Below are positions 1 through 7,470 of a stretch of 36,099 bases of DNA, one piece after another (position 1 is the first letter of the stretch; each line of letters opens with the position of its first letter). A model generated the notes under the pieces. The model was not told the origin of the DNA. It did no database searches and saw nothing but the letters and a program-made list of their open reading frames with translations. Location of the stretch: positions 1 through 36,099 of the forward strand of contig JAEURG010000283.1 in NCBI GenBank assembly GCA_016789345.1, in the 5' to 3' direction. The stretch comes from Anaerolineales bacterium (lineage in GTDB: Bacteria; Chloroflexota; Anaerolineae; Anaerolineales; Villigracilaceae). The translations under genes and the position numbers were made by a program.

Positions 1-2
1 GG

Positions 3-83
3 TCTCTGATGGAAGACGGTTTACTCAGTTGTGAACGATCTGTCTGGAAGACGAAATCTTTTATTTTTACTGGCGAGTGCTGA
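3..83 (+). other. Short open stretch at the left edge, possible 3' end of a gene
   Basis: One plus-strand frame is open from the window edge to a TGA at 81-83 and encodes 26 residues ending FTGEC. It could be the tail of a gene cut by the edge, but 26 open codons are easily chance. I recognise no domain. The rest of 84-150 is AT-rich with no gene or clear terminator. Confidence 0.15.
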
Positions 84-150
84 TTATATGTATTTTTAGA
101 ACTTTGTCAATAGTTATCAGACAATTAAACCTTAAAAAATCAGGCAGATT

Positions 151-1413
151 TTAAGCACCCAAAGCATAAGATTCAATCCACCTGATAGCCTCACCTACCC
201 CATCCTCGCTTCTTATTTTTTGACCGACAATCTGTGCCTGTTTACGAACAGCATCAGACTCAGCCTCAACAATTGCATTGACCAATCTCTCAACTGAAAG
301 ATGTTTTACAAGAATCGGTTTTGGACCCGCACCAATTTTATACACATTGTTTCCCCAAAATGGTTGGTCAGCAGTAAAAGGCACAACAATATTTGGAATC
401 CCTGCAAGCAAACCAGCAGATGTAGTGCCTGCACCTCCATGATGAATAATCATTTTACATTTCGGTAGTAACCAATCATGTGGAGCAGACTTAATATATA
501 ACAAATCATTTGTAGATTCATGTTTTATTGCGCCCCAACCTGACAAAATAATTCCTCGATTGTTTGTTTGTTTCAAAGCCTCACGCACAATTTCATCAAT
601 TCGTTTTGCATCTTTATTGACCATGCTTCCAAATGAAATACAAATTGGAGGTTTGCCGTTTTTCAAAAAGTTTTGGAGTGCAAGAACTTGTTCTTGCGAA
701 TACGCCAACAAGTTGGCTGACTCCAAAGGAAAAAAATAATAACCAGTCACATGCACGCGCGGAGCGAAGTCGCTTGAAGGAGGTAAAAAAGTTGGAGACC
801 AAGCACACAAGATGGGGGTCGAAGAACGAAGCGGGGTTTCATCAAATGGAAAAAATAATTTTCTTTTGGGTAATCCTGCTTTACGGCGGACTTGTTCAAA
901 TCCTATTTTTGCTGTGAGAAATGTAATGCGTGCAGAAAGTGTGTGGGATAAATGATTCAAAAAACGATTTCCAAAATTTGGCATGGTGACGTTGGGATAG
1001 TTGCCCGTCGGTGTGAACATCGGAAAAGTTTGGATGTGAATATCGGGAATATTTTTTTCACGCGCAAGTGTGTGCGCGCCGACTGCATGAGCGAAAGTAT
1101 GAATGATGAGGTCTGCATTTTGACTTGCAATTTCGGTTTGACGAAAAATATCCGCGCCGATTTCAACAGCATGCCTCATCAGTTCACTGATTTGTTTGAT
1201 GAAGTTATAACCCGCATCATTGAGTTTGCGACTTAAATCTTCAGGGTCGCCTGCAAGCGGAATGAAATTTATTTTATGTTCTTCAATTAGGTTTTTGAAA
1301 CGAGATGGCGCGGCTAAAGTAACTTTGTGACCGCGATTCATTAATCCAATTGATAATGGAAGAAAAGGTTGCACATCGCCGCGCGAGCCGTAAGTGAGGA
1401 TTGTGATGTTCAT
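151..1413 (-). CDS. GT1-type glycosyltransferase (sterol/macrolide glucosyltransferase-like)
   Basis: This is a two-domain GT-B glycosyltransferase of the UGT/YjiC type, expected to move a sugar from a nucleotide sugar to a lipid or small hydrophobic acceptor. The N-terminal domain begins with the typical strand and loop ITILTYGSRGDVQPFLPLS. The C-terminal donor-binding domain carries SFGSM, then a PHDWLLPKC segment followed by HHGGAGTTSAGL and the D-Q pair in PFTADQPFWG, all hallmarks of the family. The reading frame is open back to 1470, but those extra 19 residues are encoded by a REP-like hairpin at 1424-1471, so I place the start at the ATG at 1411-1413 (420 aa). There is no Shine-Dalgarno, only an A/T run. 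The acceptor cannot be named. It is separated from recR by two inverted REP copies. Confidence 0.85.
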   Translation of the reverse strand: MNITILTYGSRGDVQPFLPLSIGLMNRGHKVTLAAPSRFKNLIEEHKINFIPLAGDPEDLSRKLNDAGYNFIKQISELMRHAVEIGADIFRQTEIASQNADLIIHTFAHAVGAHTLAREKNIPDIHIQTFPMFTPTGNYPNVTMPNFGNRFLNHLSHTLSARITFLTAKIGFEQVRRKAGLPKRKLFFPFDETPLRSSTPILCAWSPTFLPPSSDFAPRVHVTGYYFFPLESANLLAYSQEQVLALQNFLKNGKPPICISFGSMVNKDAKRIDEIVREALKQTNNRGIILSGWGAIKHESTNDLLYIKSAPHDWLLPKCKMIIHHGGAGTTSAGLLAGIPNIVVPFTADQPFWGNNVYKIGAGPKPILVKHLSVERLVNAIVEAESDAVRKQAQIVGQKIRSEDGVGEAIRWIESYALGA

Positions 1414-1423
1414 AAAAAAAATC

Positions 1424-1471
1424 GGTGGTCGAGTAGTCTGAGGCGATAGCCGAAGACGTATCGAGACCACC
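1424..1471. repeat. REP-like hairpin, copy 1
   Basis: The outer arms GGTGGTCGAGTAG and CGTATCGAGACCACC surround an inner stem TCT..GGC / GCC..AGA with a GATA-like loop. It lies just upstream of the glycosyltransferase start. It forms an inverted pair with copy 2, 28 bases away. Confidence 0.85.
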
Positions 1472-1499
1472 AGTTAATGAAGATTGCTTTGTTAAAGTT

Positions 1500-1545
1500 G
1501 TGGTCTCGATACGTTGCTCGTTACATTCGCAACTACTCGACCACC
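1500..1545. repeat. REP-like hairpin, copy 2 (inverted relative to copy 1)
   Basis: This is the reverse orientation of copy 1: it begins GTGGTCTCGATACG and ends CTACTCGACCACC. Its inner stem is TTGC / GCAA. It ends seven bases before the recR stop codon, so it is the 3' flank of recR and could stop or stabilise that transcript. Confidence 0.85.
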
Positions 1546-1551
1546 GAATCA

Positions 1552-2157
1552 TTAATTCATCTCCTGCCTTCCAGACAATGCTCTCAACAAAGTATTTTGA
1601 TCTGCATATTCCAAGTCACCACCCACAGGCAAACCACGTGCAAGCCGTGTGACATGTACATCATAATTTCTTAATTGTGTTTGCAGATATTGAGCAGTTG
1701 CATCACCTTCCATGCTTGGATTTGTAGCAAGGATAATTTCCTTCACTCCCCCATTTGCAACACGCGCAACCAATTGCTTAATTTTCAAATCATCTGGACC
1801 AACGCCTTCGATGGGAGATAACACGCCTTGCAGAACGTGATACTTTCCATTGAAACCGCCAGTGCGTTCCAGTGCTAAAACATCTAGTGCTTCTTCAAGC
1901 ACACAAATCACGGATGAATCGCGTTTAGGTGACTCGCAAATTTCACAGCGTTCTCTACCTGCTTCCATGATGTTAAAACAGTCAGGGCAAAATGCCGTAT
2001 TGATTTTGAGATTCGCCAACGCGTTTGATAAATCTTGAGCGATTTCATCAGGCACGCGCAATAAATAGAAAGCCAGCCTCGAAGCGGATTTTGGTCCGAT
2101 GCCTGGCAAGCGTTCAAGGGCAGTGATTAAGGATTGGATGGATTCAGGTAAGAGCAT
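1552..2157 (-). CDS. recR: Recombination mediator RecR
   Basis: RecR works with RecO (and RecF) to load RecA onto single-stranded gaps. The 201 residues match the family length. A helix-hairpin-helix lies near the N-terminus (ERLPGIGPKSASRLAF, about residues 15-30). A four-cysteine zinc site follows at C57, C60, C71 and C74. A Toprim domain spans roughly 80-175, with VLEEALDVLALERTGGF and ILATNPSMEGDATAQY. The C-terminus has the usual RLARGLPVGGDLEYAD. It is last in the dnaX-ebfC-recR group. The start codon is preceded directly by a heptad array (ATTAGAT units on the plus strand) and there is no Shine-Dalgarno, so initiation may be leaderless-like or coupled. Confidence 0.97.
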   Translation of the reverse strand: MLLPESIQSLITALERLPGIGPKSASRLAFYLLRVPDEIAQDLSNALANLKINTAFCPDCFNIMEAGRERCEICESPKRDSSVICVLEEALDVLALERTGGFNGKYHVLQGVLSPIEGVGPDDLKIKQLVARVANGGVKEIILATNPSMEGDATAQYLQTQLRNYDVHVTRLARGLPVGGDLEYADQNTLLRALSGRQEMN

Positions 2158-2238
2158 GATATTAGATATTAGATATTAGATATTAGATATTAGTGAGCAG
2201 AACTGTTCTCTACTCTCTACTCTCTATTCTCTAATCAT
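2158..2238. repeat. Period-7 array between ebfC and recR
   Basis: Five near-identical ATTAGAT units run into degenerate units and then CTACTCT / CTATTCT / CTAATCA, all in the same 7-base phase. The array fills the whole junction. It abuts the recR start codon and touches the ebfC stop codon. Confidence 0.9.
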
Positions 2239-2565
2239 CTAAAAGGGAAGCCCACCCGCCAGTGGACCCATCAACTTTTCTTGCAATGCACGTGATTCAT
2301 CCAATGCCATGTTGACAGCAGATAAGACCATGTCTTGCAACATTTCAGCATCAACATCTTTCAAAAATTCGGGTGAAATTTCAACAGACTTACATTTTTG
2401 ATCACCAGTCATAGTGACTTTAATTGCGCCACCACCAGCAGTTGCAATGACTGTTTCTTCAGCAAGTTTTGCTTGAGCCTCAGCCAGTTGCTGTTGCATC
2501 CGTTGTAATTGTTGCATCATCCCCCCGCCACCCATTGCGGGTCCTTTGTTAAATCCTTTTGCCAT
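2239..2565 (-). CDS. ebfC: YbaB/EbfC family nucleoid-associated protein
   Basis: This is a small DNA-binding protein of the YbaB/EbfC family, encoded next to dnaX and recR in many bacteria and thought to bind DNA as a dimer. The 108 residues begin with a Gly/Met-rich segment (GPAMGGGGMMQQ), then a Gln/Ala-rich helix with coiled-coil character. The conserved core follows: GGGAIKVTMTGDQKCKSVEISPEFL and an amphipathic C-terminal helix ending in ALQEKLMGPLAGGLPF. The start is well supported by TTAGGAG five bases before the ATG. The gene lies between an unrelated membrane-protein gene (upstream) and recR (downstream). Confidence 0.95.
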   Translation of the reverse strand: MAKGFNKGPAMGGGGMMQQLQRMQQQLAEAQAKLAEETVIATAGGGAIKVTMTGDQKCKSVEISPEFLKDVDAEMLQDMVLSAVNMALDESRALQEKLMGPLAGGLPF

Positions 2566-2602
2566 GATTACTCCTAATTTATCTCAAACTTTTATTCTTA
2601 CA

Positions 2603-3352
2603 TTAGTTAGTTGATTTATATGTTATTACATGAACTCCTGTACCATTTGGTGCTTGTAGGTTTGGTGAATTCGCTGGGTAATATTTTTCAGGAAATAATT
2701 CATGTCGATTTCCTTGACAACCAGGCGAATCAGAACAAACTAAAATCTTTCTGTCTTGTAATTGCATATAACTTACACCTGCAAACCATGGGCTTGGGTC
2801 TGGATATCCATACCACTCACCATCCACGTAACACATCTTTAAAGAGTCATTAGCCAATTCTAATTCACGACCTTGTGCATTTGTTAATCTGTAATTCAAA
2901 CTAATGCCTTGTTTTACATCATTCTCCGGGTAAGCAATTAAGTACTCGTATCCATCTTTACCATGCCAACAGATAACCCAACCAACAAACTTTATTGGAG
3001 TAGATGTTGGTTGAGGTGTAGGAATAGGTGTTTCAGTAACTACTTGTACAAGTGTAGGTTGTTCAACTATTAAAGTAACAGTAGGTTGAACAATTTGTGA
3101 TGGTACTTCAAATTTTAAAGTTTCTGTAGGTACAGCAACTACAGGAGTCTGAACTGCTGGAATTAAATACAAACCAATACCACCACAAAGTAATATAAAT
3201 CCAATAAACCCTACTAGTTCCTTTCTCTCTATTATGATATGTCCTTGATTTGATTTAAATTCAACGTAAGATAACAAAATAAAAACTATGCCACCTATAA
3301 CAAGAATAGATGGTAATGGAGTATCTTGTAGTGTTTTCAGTATTTCCAACAT
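2603..3352 (-). CDS. Orphan two-TM protein with Thr/Pro linker and exported cysteine-containing domain
   Basis: I do not recognise this family. The 249-aa protein has two predicted membrane segments (about residues 14-30 and 47-65, ILVIGGIVFILLSYV and VGFIGFILLCGGIGLYLI). A Thr/Pro/Val-rich linker of about 55 residues follows (TPIPTPQPTSTPIK). The C-terminal domain of about 130 residues has four cysteines (WVICWHG, LKMCYVDG, ILVCSDSPGCQG) and many aromatics, and would lie outside the membrane. The start is supported by AAGGAG eight bases upstream. A 7-bp hairpin (TGTAAGA-AAA-TCTTACA, 3373-3389) sits in its leader. It interrupts the usual dnaX-ebfC-recR order and is more AT-rich than its neighbours, which suggests an inserted accessory gene. 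Confidence 0.75.
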   Translation of the reverse strand: MLEILKTLQDTPLPSILVIGGIVFILLSYVEFKSNQGHIIIERKELVGFIGFILLCGGIGLYLIPAVQTPVVAVPTETLKFEVPSQIVQPTVTLIVEQPTLVQVVTETPIPTPQPTSTPIKFVGWVICWHGKDGYEYLIAYPENDVKQGISLNYRLTNAQGRELELANDSLKMCYVDGEWYGYPDPSPWFAGVSYMQLQDRKILVCSDSPGCQGNRHELFPEKYYPANSPNLQAPNGTGVHVITYKSTN

Positions 3353-3372
3353 CGTAAATCTCCTTCCTGTTA

Positions 3373-3389
3373 TGTAAGAAAATCTTACA
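3373..3389. promoter_or_regulatory. Small hairpin in the leader of the orphan membrane gene
   Basis: A perfect 7-bp inverted repeat TGTAAGA / TCTTACA with loop AAA lies a few bases upstream of the AAGGAG ribosome site. It is not followed by a T run in either direction, so an operator or leader hairpin is more likely than a terminator. The role is unproven. Confidence 0.35.
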
Positions 3390-3462
3390 AATTACCAATT
3401 ACGGATCACGCATTACGAATTACAAGACTAACAAACTATCCAACCACCAAACTACTAAACTA
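3390..3462. repeat. Period-7 array downstream of dnaX
   Basis: Units such as AATTACC / AATTACG / CATTACG shift gradually to ACTAACA-, CAAACTA- and CTAAACT-like units while keeping a 7-base period. The array runs into the dnaX stop codon at 3460-3462. Confidence 0.85.
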
Positions 3463-4995
3463 ATCATCCATATCCACAATTTCGCCGCCGTGTTGAATGG
3501 CAGTGGCAACCATGCCATCGCCAGAAATATTCGCAGGCAATTTTCCTTTGGCATTCGTCACCACACAACGCACGGCAACATCCACATGAAAATGGTCTTT
3601 GATGAGTCGCGCAATCACTTCAATTTGGTCGGGCTTATTCAACTTCTCCACCAGCACATCACTCGCCATGCCAAGCAACAAAGTTTTTCCTTGCACATCA
3701 ATCATGCGTACTGAATTCAATAACGCCGCAAGATTCGCTTGTGATTTTGGAAGTGTGGCGATGAGACTCTTCCATGCTTTGACGATGTCATTTGAATTGA
3801 TAACTGATTTTTCAGATGGAACATCCGCTTCTTTTTTGACTTCGGGCTTGGTTGCTGAAACCTCAGGCTTTGACTTGGCTGATGAAACAGGAACAGGCTT
3901 GGACGTAGATTGAAGCGGTTCTTCATCTAAGATTTCTGCTAAAGCAAGTTCCAAACTCAAAGATGGTTGCCACCCACCGCGTAAATCAGTAGCGGCGTTG
4001 TTGAAAATTTTCATCATTCGCAAAACATCAGTTTGATTAAATGATTTTGCATGTTCTTGCATTTGCGCTTTGACCTCGCGCGTGGCTTCGACTTGTTCGA
4101 TGTTGCCCATTTGAATAAGCATGAGACCGCGTGTGTACTCAACAAGTTGACGCGCAAGCGAACGCGGGTCTGCGCCAGAATCGAGGGCGTGATGAATCGT
4201 TTCAAGTCCGCGAGCAGGTTCGTGATTAAGAATCGAAGCGATGACATCTAAAACAGTTTGGCTGGTTGCAGTTCCCAAAACTTGTTGAGCAAGTGCAAGT
4301 GTAATCTTCGTTCCAGTAGATGCGAGTTGGTCAAGCAGAGATTGTGCATCGCGCATTCCACCAGCAGATTGACGCGCGATTAAAGTTAAGGCTTCATCAT
4401 CTGCTTGAATGTTTTCGGCTTTGATAATTTCTTTTAAGTTGGAAACAATTTCATCAATTGGCACACGCCGAAACTCGTGACGTTGACAACGCGATAAAAC
4501 GGTTGCAGGAATTTTATGAATTTCAGTGGTTGCCAAAACAAAAATGGCATGTGGAGGCGGTTCTTCCAAAGTTTTAAGCAAAGCATTGAATGCGGCAGTA
4601 GAAAGCATGTGAACTTCGTCAATGATGTAGATTTTATATTTGCCTTGTGATGGCGAGAAATTTATTTTGTCGCGCAAATCACGAACATCATCAACGGATG
4701 TGTTTGAAGCGGCATCAATTTCAATCAAATCCATAAAACGATTTTCATTGACGGCTTTGCAATGTTCGCAAGTATTGTCAGGTCGTTGAGCAGAATCTTC
4801 GTTGAGGCAATTGACTGCTTTGGCAAGCAAACGCGCAACGGTTGTTTTACCCGTTCCACGCGGACCTGCAAAAAGATACGCATGACCTACTCGGTCTGCT
4901 TTAATGGAATTGGTCAGCGTTTGGACGACATGGTCTTGTCCAATCACTGAATCCCATTGTTTAGGGCGGTATTTACGGTAGAGGGCTTGGGTCAT
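3460..4995 (-). CDS. dnaX: DNA polymerase III gamma/tau subunit
   Basis: DnaX is the ATPase of the clamp loader that loads the beta clamp and holds the polymerase cores together. The 511-aa protein shows the AAA+ module. It starts with YRKYRPKQWDSVIGQ. Walker A is GPRGTGKTT at 44-52. Zinc-site cysteines lie near 63-79 (CEHC) with a further one in SRCQRHEF. Walker B is IYIIDEVHML at about 122-131, and the sensor-1 strand is VLATTE at about 153-158. The C-terminal third has a Ser/Lys/Glu-rich linker (about 370-400) and a tau-like domain. I see no slippery heptamer that would clearly give a separate gamma form. The ATG is preceded by a GTTGGTG-type heptad array, with no Shine-Dalgarno. Confidence 0.96.
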   Translation of the reverse strand: MTQALYRKYRPKQWDSVIGQDHVVQTLTNSIKADRVGHAYLFAGPRGTGKTTVARLLAKAVNCLNEDSAQRPDNTCEHCKAVNENRFMDLIEIDAASNTSVDDVRDLRDKINFSPSQGKYKIYIIDEVHMLSTAAFNALLKTLEEPPPHAIFVLATTEIHKIPATVLSRCQRHEFRRVPIDEIVSNLKEIIKAENIQADDEALTLIARQSAGGMRDAQSLLDQLASTGTKITLALAQQVLGTATSQTVLDVIASILNHEPARGLETIHHALDSGADPRSLARQLVEYTRGLMLIQMGNIEQVEATREVKAQMQEHAKSFNQTDVLRMMKIFNNAATDLRGGWQPSLSLELALAEILDEEPLQSTSKPVPVSSAKSKPEVSATKPEVKKEADVPSEKSVINSNDIVKAWKSLIATLPKSQANLAALLNSVRMIDVQGKTLLLGMASDVLVEKLNKPDQIEVIARLIKDHFHVDVAVRCVVTNAKGKLPANISGDGMVATAIQHGGEIVDMDD

Positions 4996-5063
4996 AATAG
5001 TTGGTGGTTAATGGTTGGTGGTTGGCGGTTGAGGTGTTAGCCATCAACTGTCAACTACCAACA
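4996..5063. repeat. Period-7 array with strand switch upstream of dnaX
   Basis: The left half has G/T units (GTTGGTG, GTTAATG, GTTGGTG, GTTGGCG). The right half has the complementary type (CATCAAC, TGTCAAC, TACCAAC). Both keep a 7-base period, and the two halves can pair into a long imperfect hairpin directly against the dnaX start codon. Confidence 0.85.
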
Positions 5064-5142
5064 GATTTATTTCTCAAATATAGCACAGAATATTTTGGTA
5101 TGAAGAAATTTTTATGTTTTGATTATGACCTTAAAACCCTTG

Positions 5143-5230
5143 CCACGAATGCTTCGACAGGCTCAGCACAAGTTTCACTAATTCACACGGGTTTTTTAAT
5201 TCGATTCGTGAAAATCGGTGTAATTCGTGG
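5143..5230. repeat. Composite interspersed repeat bounded by CCACGAAT / ATTCGTGG
   Basis: Eight-base inverted ends (CCACGAAT at 5143-5150 and ATTCGTGG at 5223-5230) enclose further partial inverted motifs. One is CTTCGACAGGCTCAGCAC, a palindromic-type sequence commonly seen in dispersed REP-like repeats. It fills the gap between the kinase gene and dnaX and has no coding capacity. Confidence 0.6.
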
Positions 5231-5243
5231 CTAAAAATATAAA

Positions 5244-6899
5244 TTATGGCAAAGTGGTGATTAAGAAATCATCAAATGAAATATCTGTATTACTGGCATT
5301 AACTGCACTGGAGATGGCTATGCCAACCTTGCCATTTGTATAGGTATCGTCATTGATAGAAGCAATCTCTTGACCATCTACATATAAATTCATGTTTCCA
5401 TCACCGCAATCTGCGCCGAGGCGATAGGATGAAGCATTTTGTGAAATTTGACTTGAATACCCCCATTGACCATTGTTCGTGAGAATTTCGCCAAGTTGAC
5501 CATTATCCACACGAACGGCGATGTAACCACCAGCAGGTGTGATGACAAGATAATAAAATGATTGATTGCCCGCTTGTTGATGACACATTAATCCGAAAGC
5601 AGTATTCGGGTCGGTATCATTGTTTATGACAGTTACTTCTATATGCACATTTTCATAACCCGTTTGATTCGGTGTGCTCCAAATCAGCCAGTCGTCTCTG
5701 TAAACAATGGCTCGCAACGTTTCATCTTCATATTGAACTAAACTATTTGCGTCTGAAATCGTTCCCCAATTTTGATTGGATGAAAAATCATCCTCCAAAA
5801 TAATGTTAGGGATAAAATTTTCAGTCGGTGCAGAGATTTGTGTTGGAGATTCTTGTGTTGATATTTCTGTAGCAATCGCTTGAGAATTTCTATTGAAGTA
5901 ACTGGTAGCTAATCCCAACCCACCTACTGCCGTAATGACAAGACATATCAGTACAACACATCCAATTGCCCAGCCCGTTAAAGAACGTCCGTGCTTAGAT
6001 GATGTTGAAGGTACAGAATCAATTTTCCCCGTAGATTGTGAAGCGGAAATTTTTCCTGTATTAAGCGATATATCTTTTAATGCATCTTTCCAAGCGGATA
6101 AAAATTCGGCTGTGTTTGCAAAACGGTCATCGGGGTCTTTGGCGAGTGCTTTGAGAATCACTTGCTCGATGGCTGGAGAAATATCTGGTTTAACTTTTGA
6201 AGGCAAAGGCAATGGGTCTTGCAGATGTTTAAGAATCACAGCCAATGGTGTATCAGCCAAAAATGGAACTTGACCTGTGACCATTTCATAAAGAATAATG
6301 CCGAGTGAATAAATATCGGAACGTTGGTCAACATTGAGTGCGGCGGCTTGTTCGGGACTAATGTATGCAGGCGTTCCTAAAATTGCATCGGTTTGTGTTA
6401 AACGTGGGGATGCACTTTCTAAAAGTTTTGCGATTCCAAAATCTGTCAGAAATAAATTTCCATTCGCATCAACCAAGACGTTAGCAGGTTTCAAATCGCG
6501 GTGAATGACTCCTTGTGCATGAGCATATCCGAGCGCATCAGCCAATTGTGTAAAGATGCGGTCAATTTCTGATAATGAAAGCGCACTCGTTTTCATTTTA
6601 TCTTTCAATGTGCCCGCTTCAAGATAACGCATGACAAAATATGCAGTTCCGTTTTCTTCACCATAATCAAAGACTGGCAAAATATATGGATGTTCAAGTT
6701 TGGCAATGGTGCGGGACTCTTGTTGAAAACGCTTTACAAATTCTTGGCTCTCTGCCAATTGCCCCGGCAAAACTTTAATAGCAACATTTCTATCCATAGA
6801 TGCTTGATAGGCTTTATAAACGGATGCCATGCCCCCAGCACCAATCTCATTGATAATGCGATATGAACCTAACGTTTGCCCCGATTGAAGTTTATCCAT
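5244..6899 (-). CDS. Membrane Ser/Thr protein kinase with lectin-like ectodomain
   Basis: This is a PknB-type kinase. The glycine loop is IGAGGMASVYKA (about 19-30) and the catalytic Lys is K42. The HRDLKPAN loop has D135, DFG is at 153-155, and GTPAYISPEQ is the P+1 segment. A single membrane helix lies at about 308-335 (GWAIGCVVLICLVITAVGG). Outside the membrane, residues about 365-551 form a beta-rich domain beginning LEDDFSSNQNWG and ending ISFDDFLITTLP. This has the shape of concanavalin/laminin-G-like sugar- or protein-binding domains (DUF1080-like). So it probably senses an extracellular ligand and phosphorylates cytoplasmic Ser/Thr targets. It lies 22 bases downstream of a lamin-tail-domain protein gene on the same strand, probably one operon. 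All catalytic residues are present. Confidence 0.92.
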   Translation of the reverse strand: MDKLQSGQTLGSYRIINEIGAGGMASVYKAYQASMDRNVAIKVLPGQLAESQEFVKRFQQESRTIAKLEHPYILPVFDYGEENGTAYFVMRYLEAGTLKDKMKTSALSLSEIDRIFTQLADALGYAHAQGVIHRDLKPANVLVDANGNLFLTDFGIAKLLESASPRLTQTDAILGTPAYISPEQAAALNVDQRSDIYSLGIILYEMVTGQVPFLADTPLAVILKHLQDPLPLPSKVKPDISPAIEQVILKALAKDPDDRFANTAEFLSAWKDALKDISLNTGKISASQSTGKIDSVPSTSSKHGRSLTGWAIGCVVLICLVITAVGGLGLATSYFNRNSQAIATEISTQESPTQISAPTENFIPNIILEDDFSSNQNWGTISDANSLVQYEDETLRAIVYRDDWLIWSTPNQTGYENVHIEVTVINNDTDPNTAFGLMCHQQAGNQSFYYLVITPAGGYIAVRVDNGQLGEILTNNGQWGYSSQISQNASSYRLGADCGDGNMNLYVDGQEIASINDDTYTNGKVGIAISSAVNASNTDISFDDFLITTLP

Positions 6900-6921
6900 T
6901 TCATTCTCCTGATATTCAGGT

Positions 6922-7410
6922 TTATGGAACTCGATACACTGCTCTCAAATTTCCTTGAGAATCATACAAACTTGCATTCTCGCCCGAACTCCAAACTGAA
7001 TCACCAATGCCCCAATACAAATCAATAACTGAATCAGTACCTGCGATGGTATGCACTTGCACAGCACCATTTTGATACAAAGTCAATTGCGGGAATGTGT
7101 ATGTATTGCCGTTATCGTCTTTCAATTGCCACGAAGTTAAATTCAATTCGCCTTCGCCCTCAAAACGAATCACCACAATTTCAGATTCTAAAACTCCCGC
7201 GCCAACCACACTGCTAATTTTCACTGCAATATCAGTTTGCAATTCTGTACTTGATGATGAAGAAACATTTGTTATTGGTGTGGCTTGTATCACTGCGGGT
7301 TGAATCACCGCGCGATAATTTCTATCGTACCAAAATAACATCCCGCCTGTCACAGTGGCTGAAACCAAAGCATTGAGTAATAAATATTGGACGAGTTTTT
7401 TTCTATCCAT
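6922..7410 (-). CDS. Membrane-anchored lamin-tail-domain (LTD) protein
   Basis: The 162-aa protein has one N-terminal membrane helix (YLLLNALVSATVTGGMLFWY, about residues 9-28), a Ser/Thr spacer, and a C-terminal domain of about 95 residues with the lamin-tail pattern. In order: an ESEIVVIRFEGEGELNLTSWQL strand pair, the DDNGNTYTFPQ turn, the strand VQVHTIAGTDS, then WGIGDSVWSSGENASLYDSQGNLRAVY. LTDs in bacteria are exported Ig-like modules that bind nucleic acid, other proteins or the envelope; no enzymatic role is expected. The gene directly precedes the lectin-type kinase gene (22-base gap), so the two may be partners in envelope sensing. That partnership is inference. Confidence 0.8.
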   Translation of the reverse strand: MDRKKLVQYLLLNALVSATVTGGMLFWYDRNYRAVIQPAVIQATPITNVSSSSSTELQTDIAVKISSVVGAGVLESEIVVIRFEGEGELNLTSWQLKDDNGNTYTFPQLTLYQNGAVQVHTIAGTDSVIDLYWGIGDSVWSSGENASLYDSQGNLRAVYRVP

Positions 7411-7435
7411 CTTGAATGAATGATAGCATAAAAAA

Positions 7436-7470
7436 GTCGCAGGTTGCAGGTCGCAAGTTTAAGGTTTTGA
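7436..7470. repeat. Period-7 array at the prmA 3' end
   Basis: Units GTCGCAG / GTTGCAG / GTCGCAA / GTTTAAG / GTTTTGA are in perfect 7-base phase and run across the prmA stop codon into its last codons. The array therefore supplies the C-terminal residues. Confidence 0.85.

Noticed and set aside
1414..1470. N-terminal 19 residues of the glycosyltransferase open frame
   Set aside because: They are encoded by a REP-like hairpin present elsewhere in the window, and the protein fold begins at the ATG at 1411-1413.
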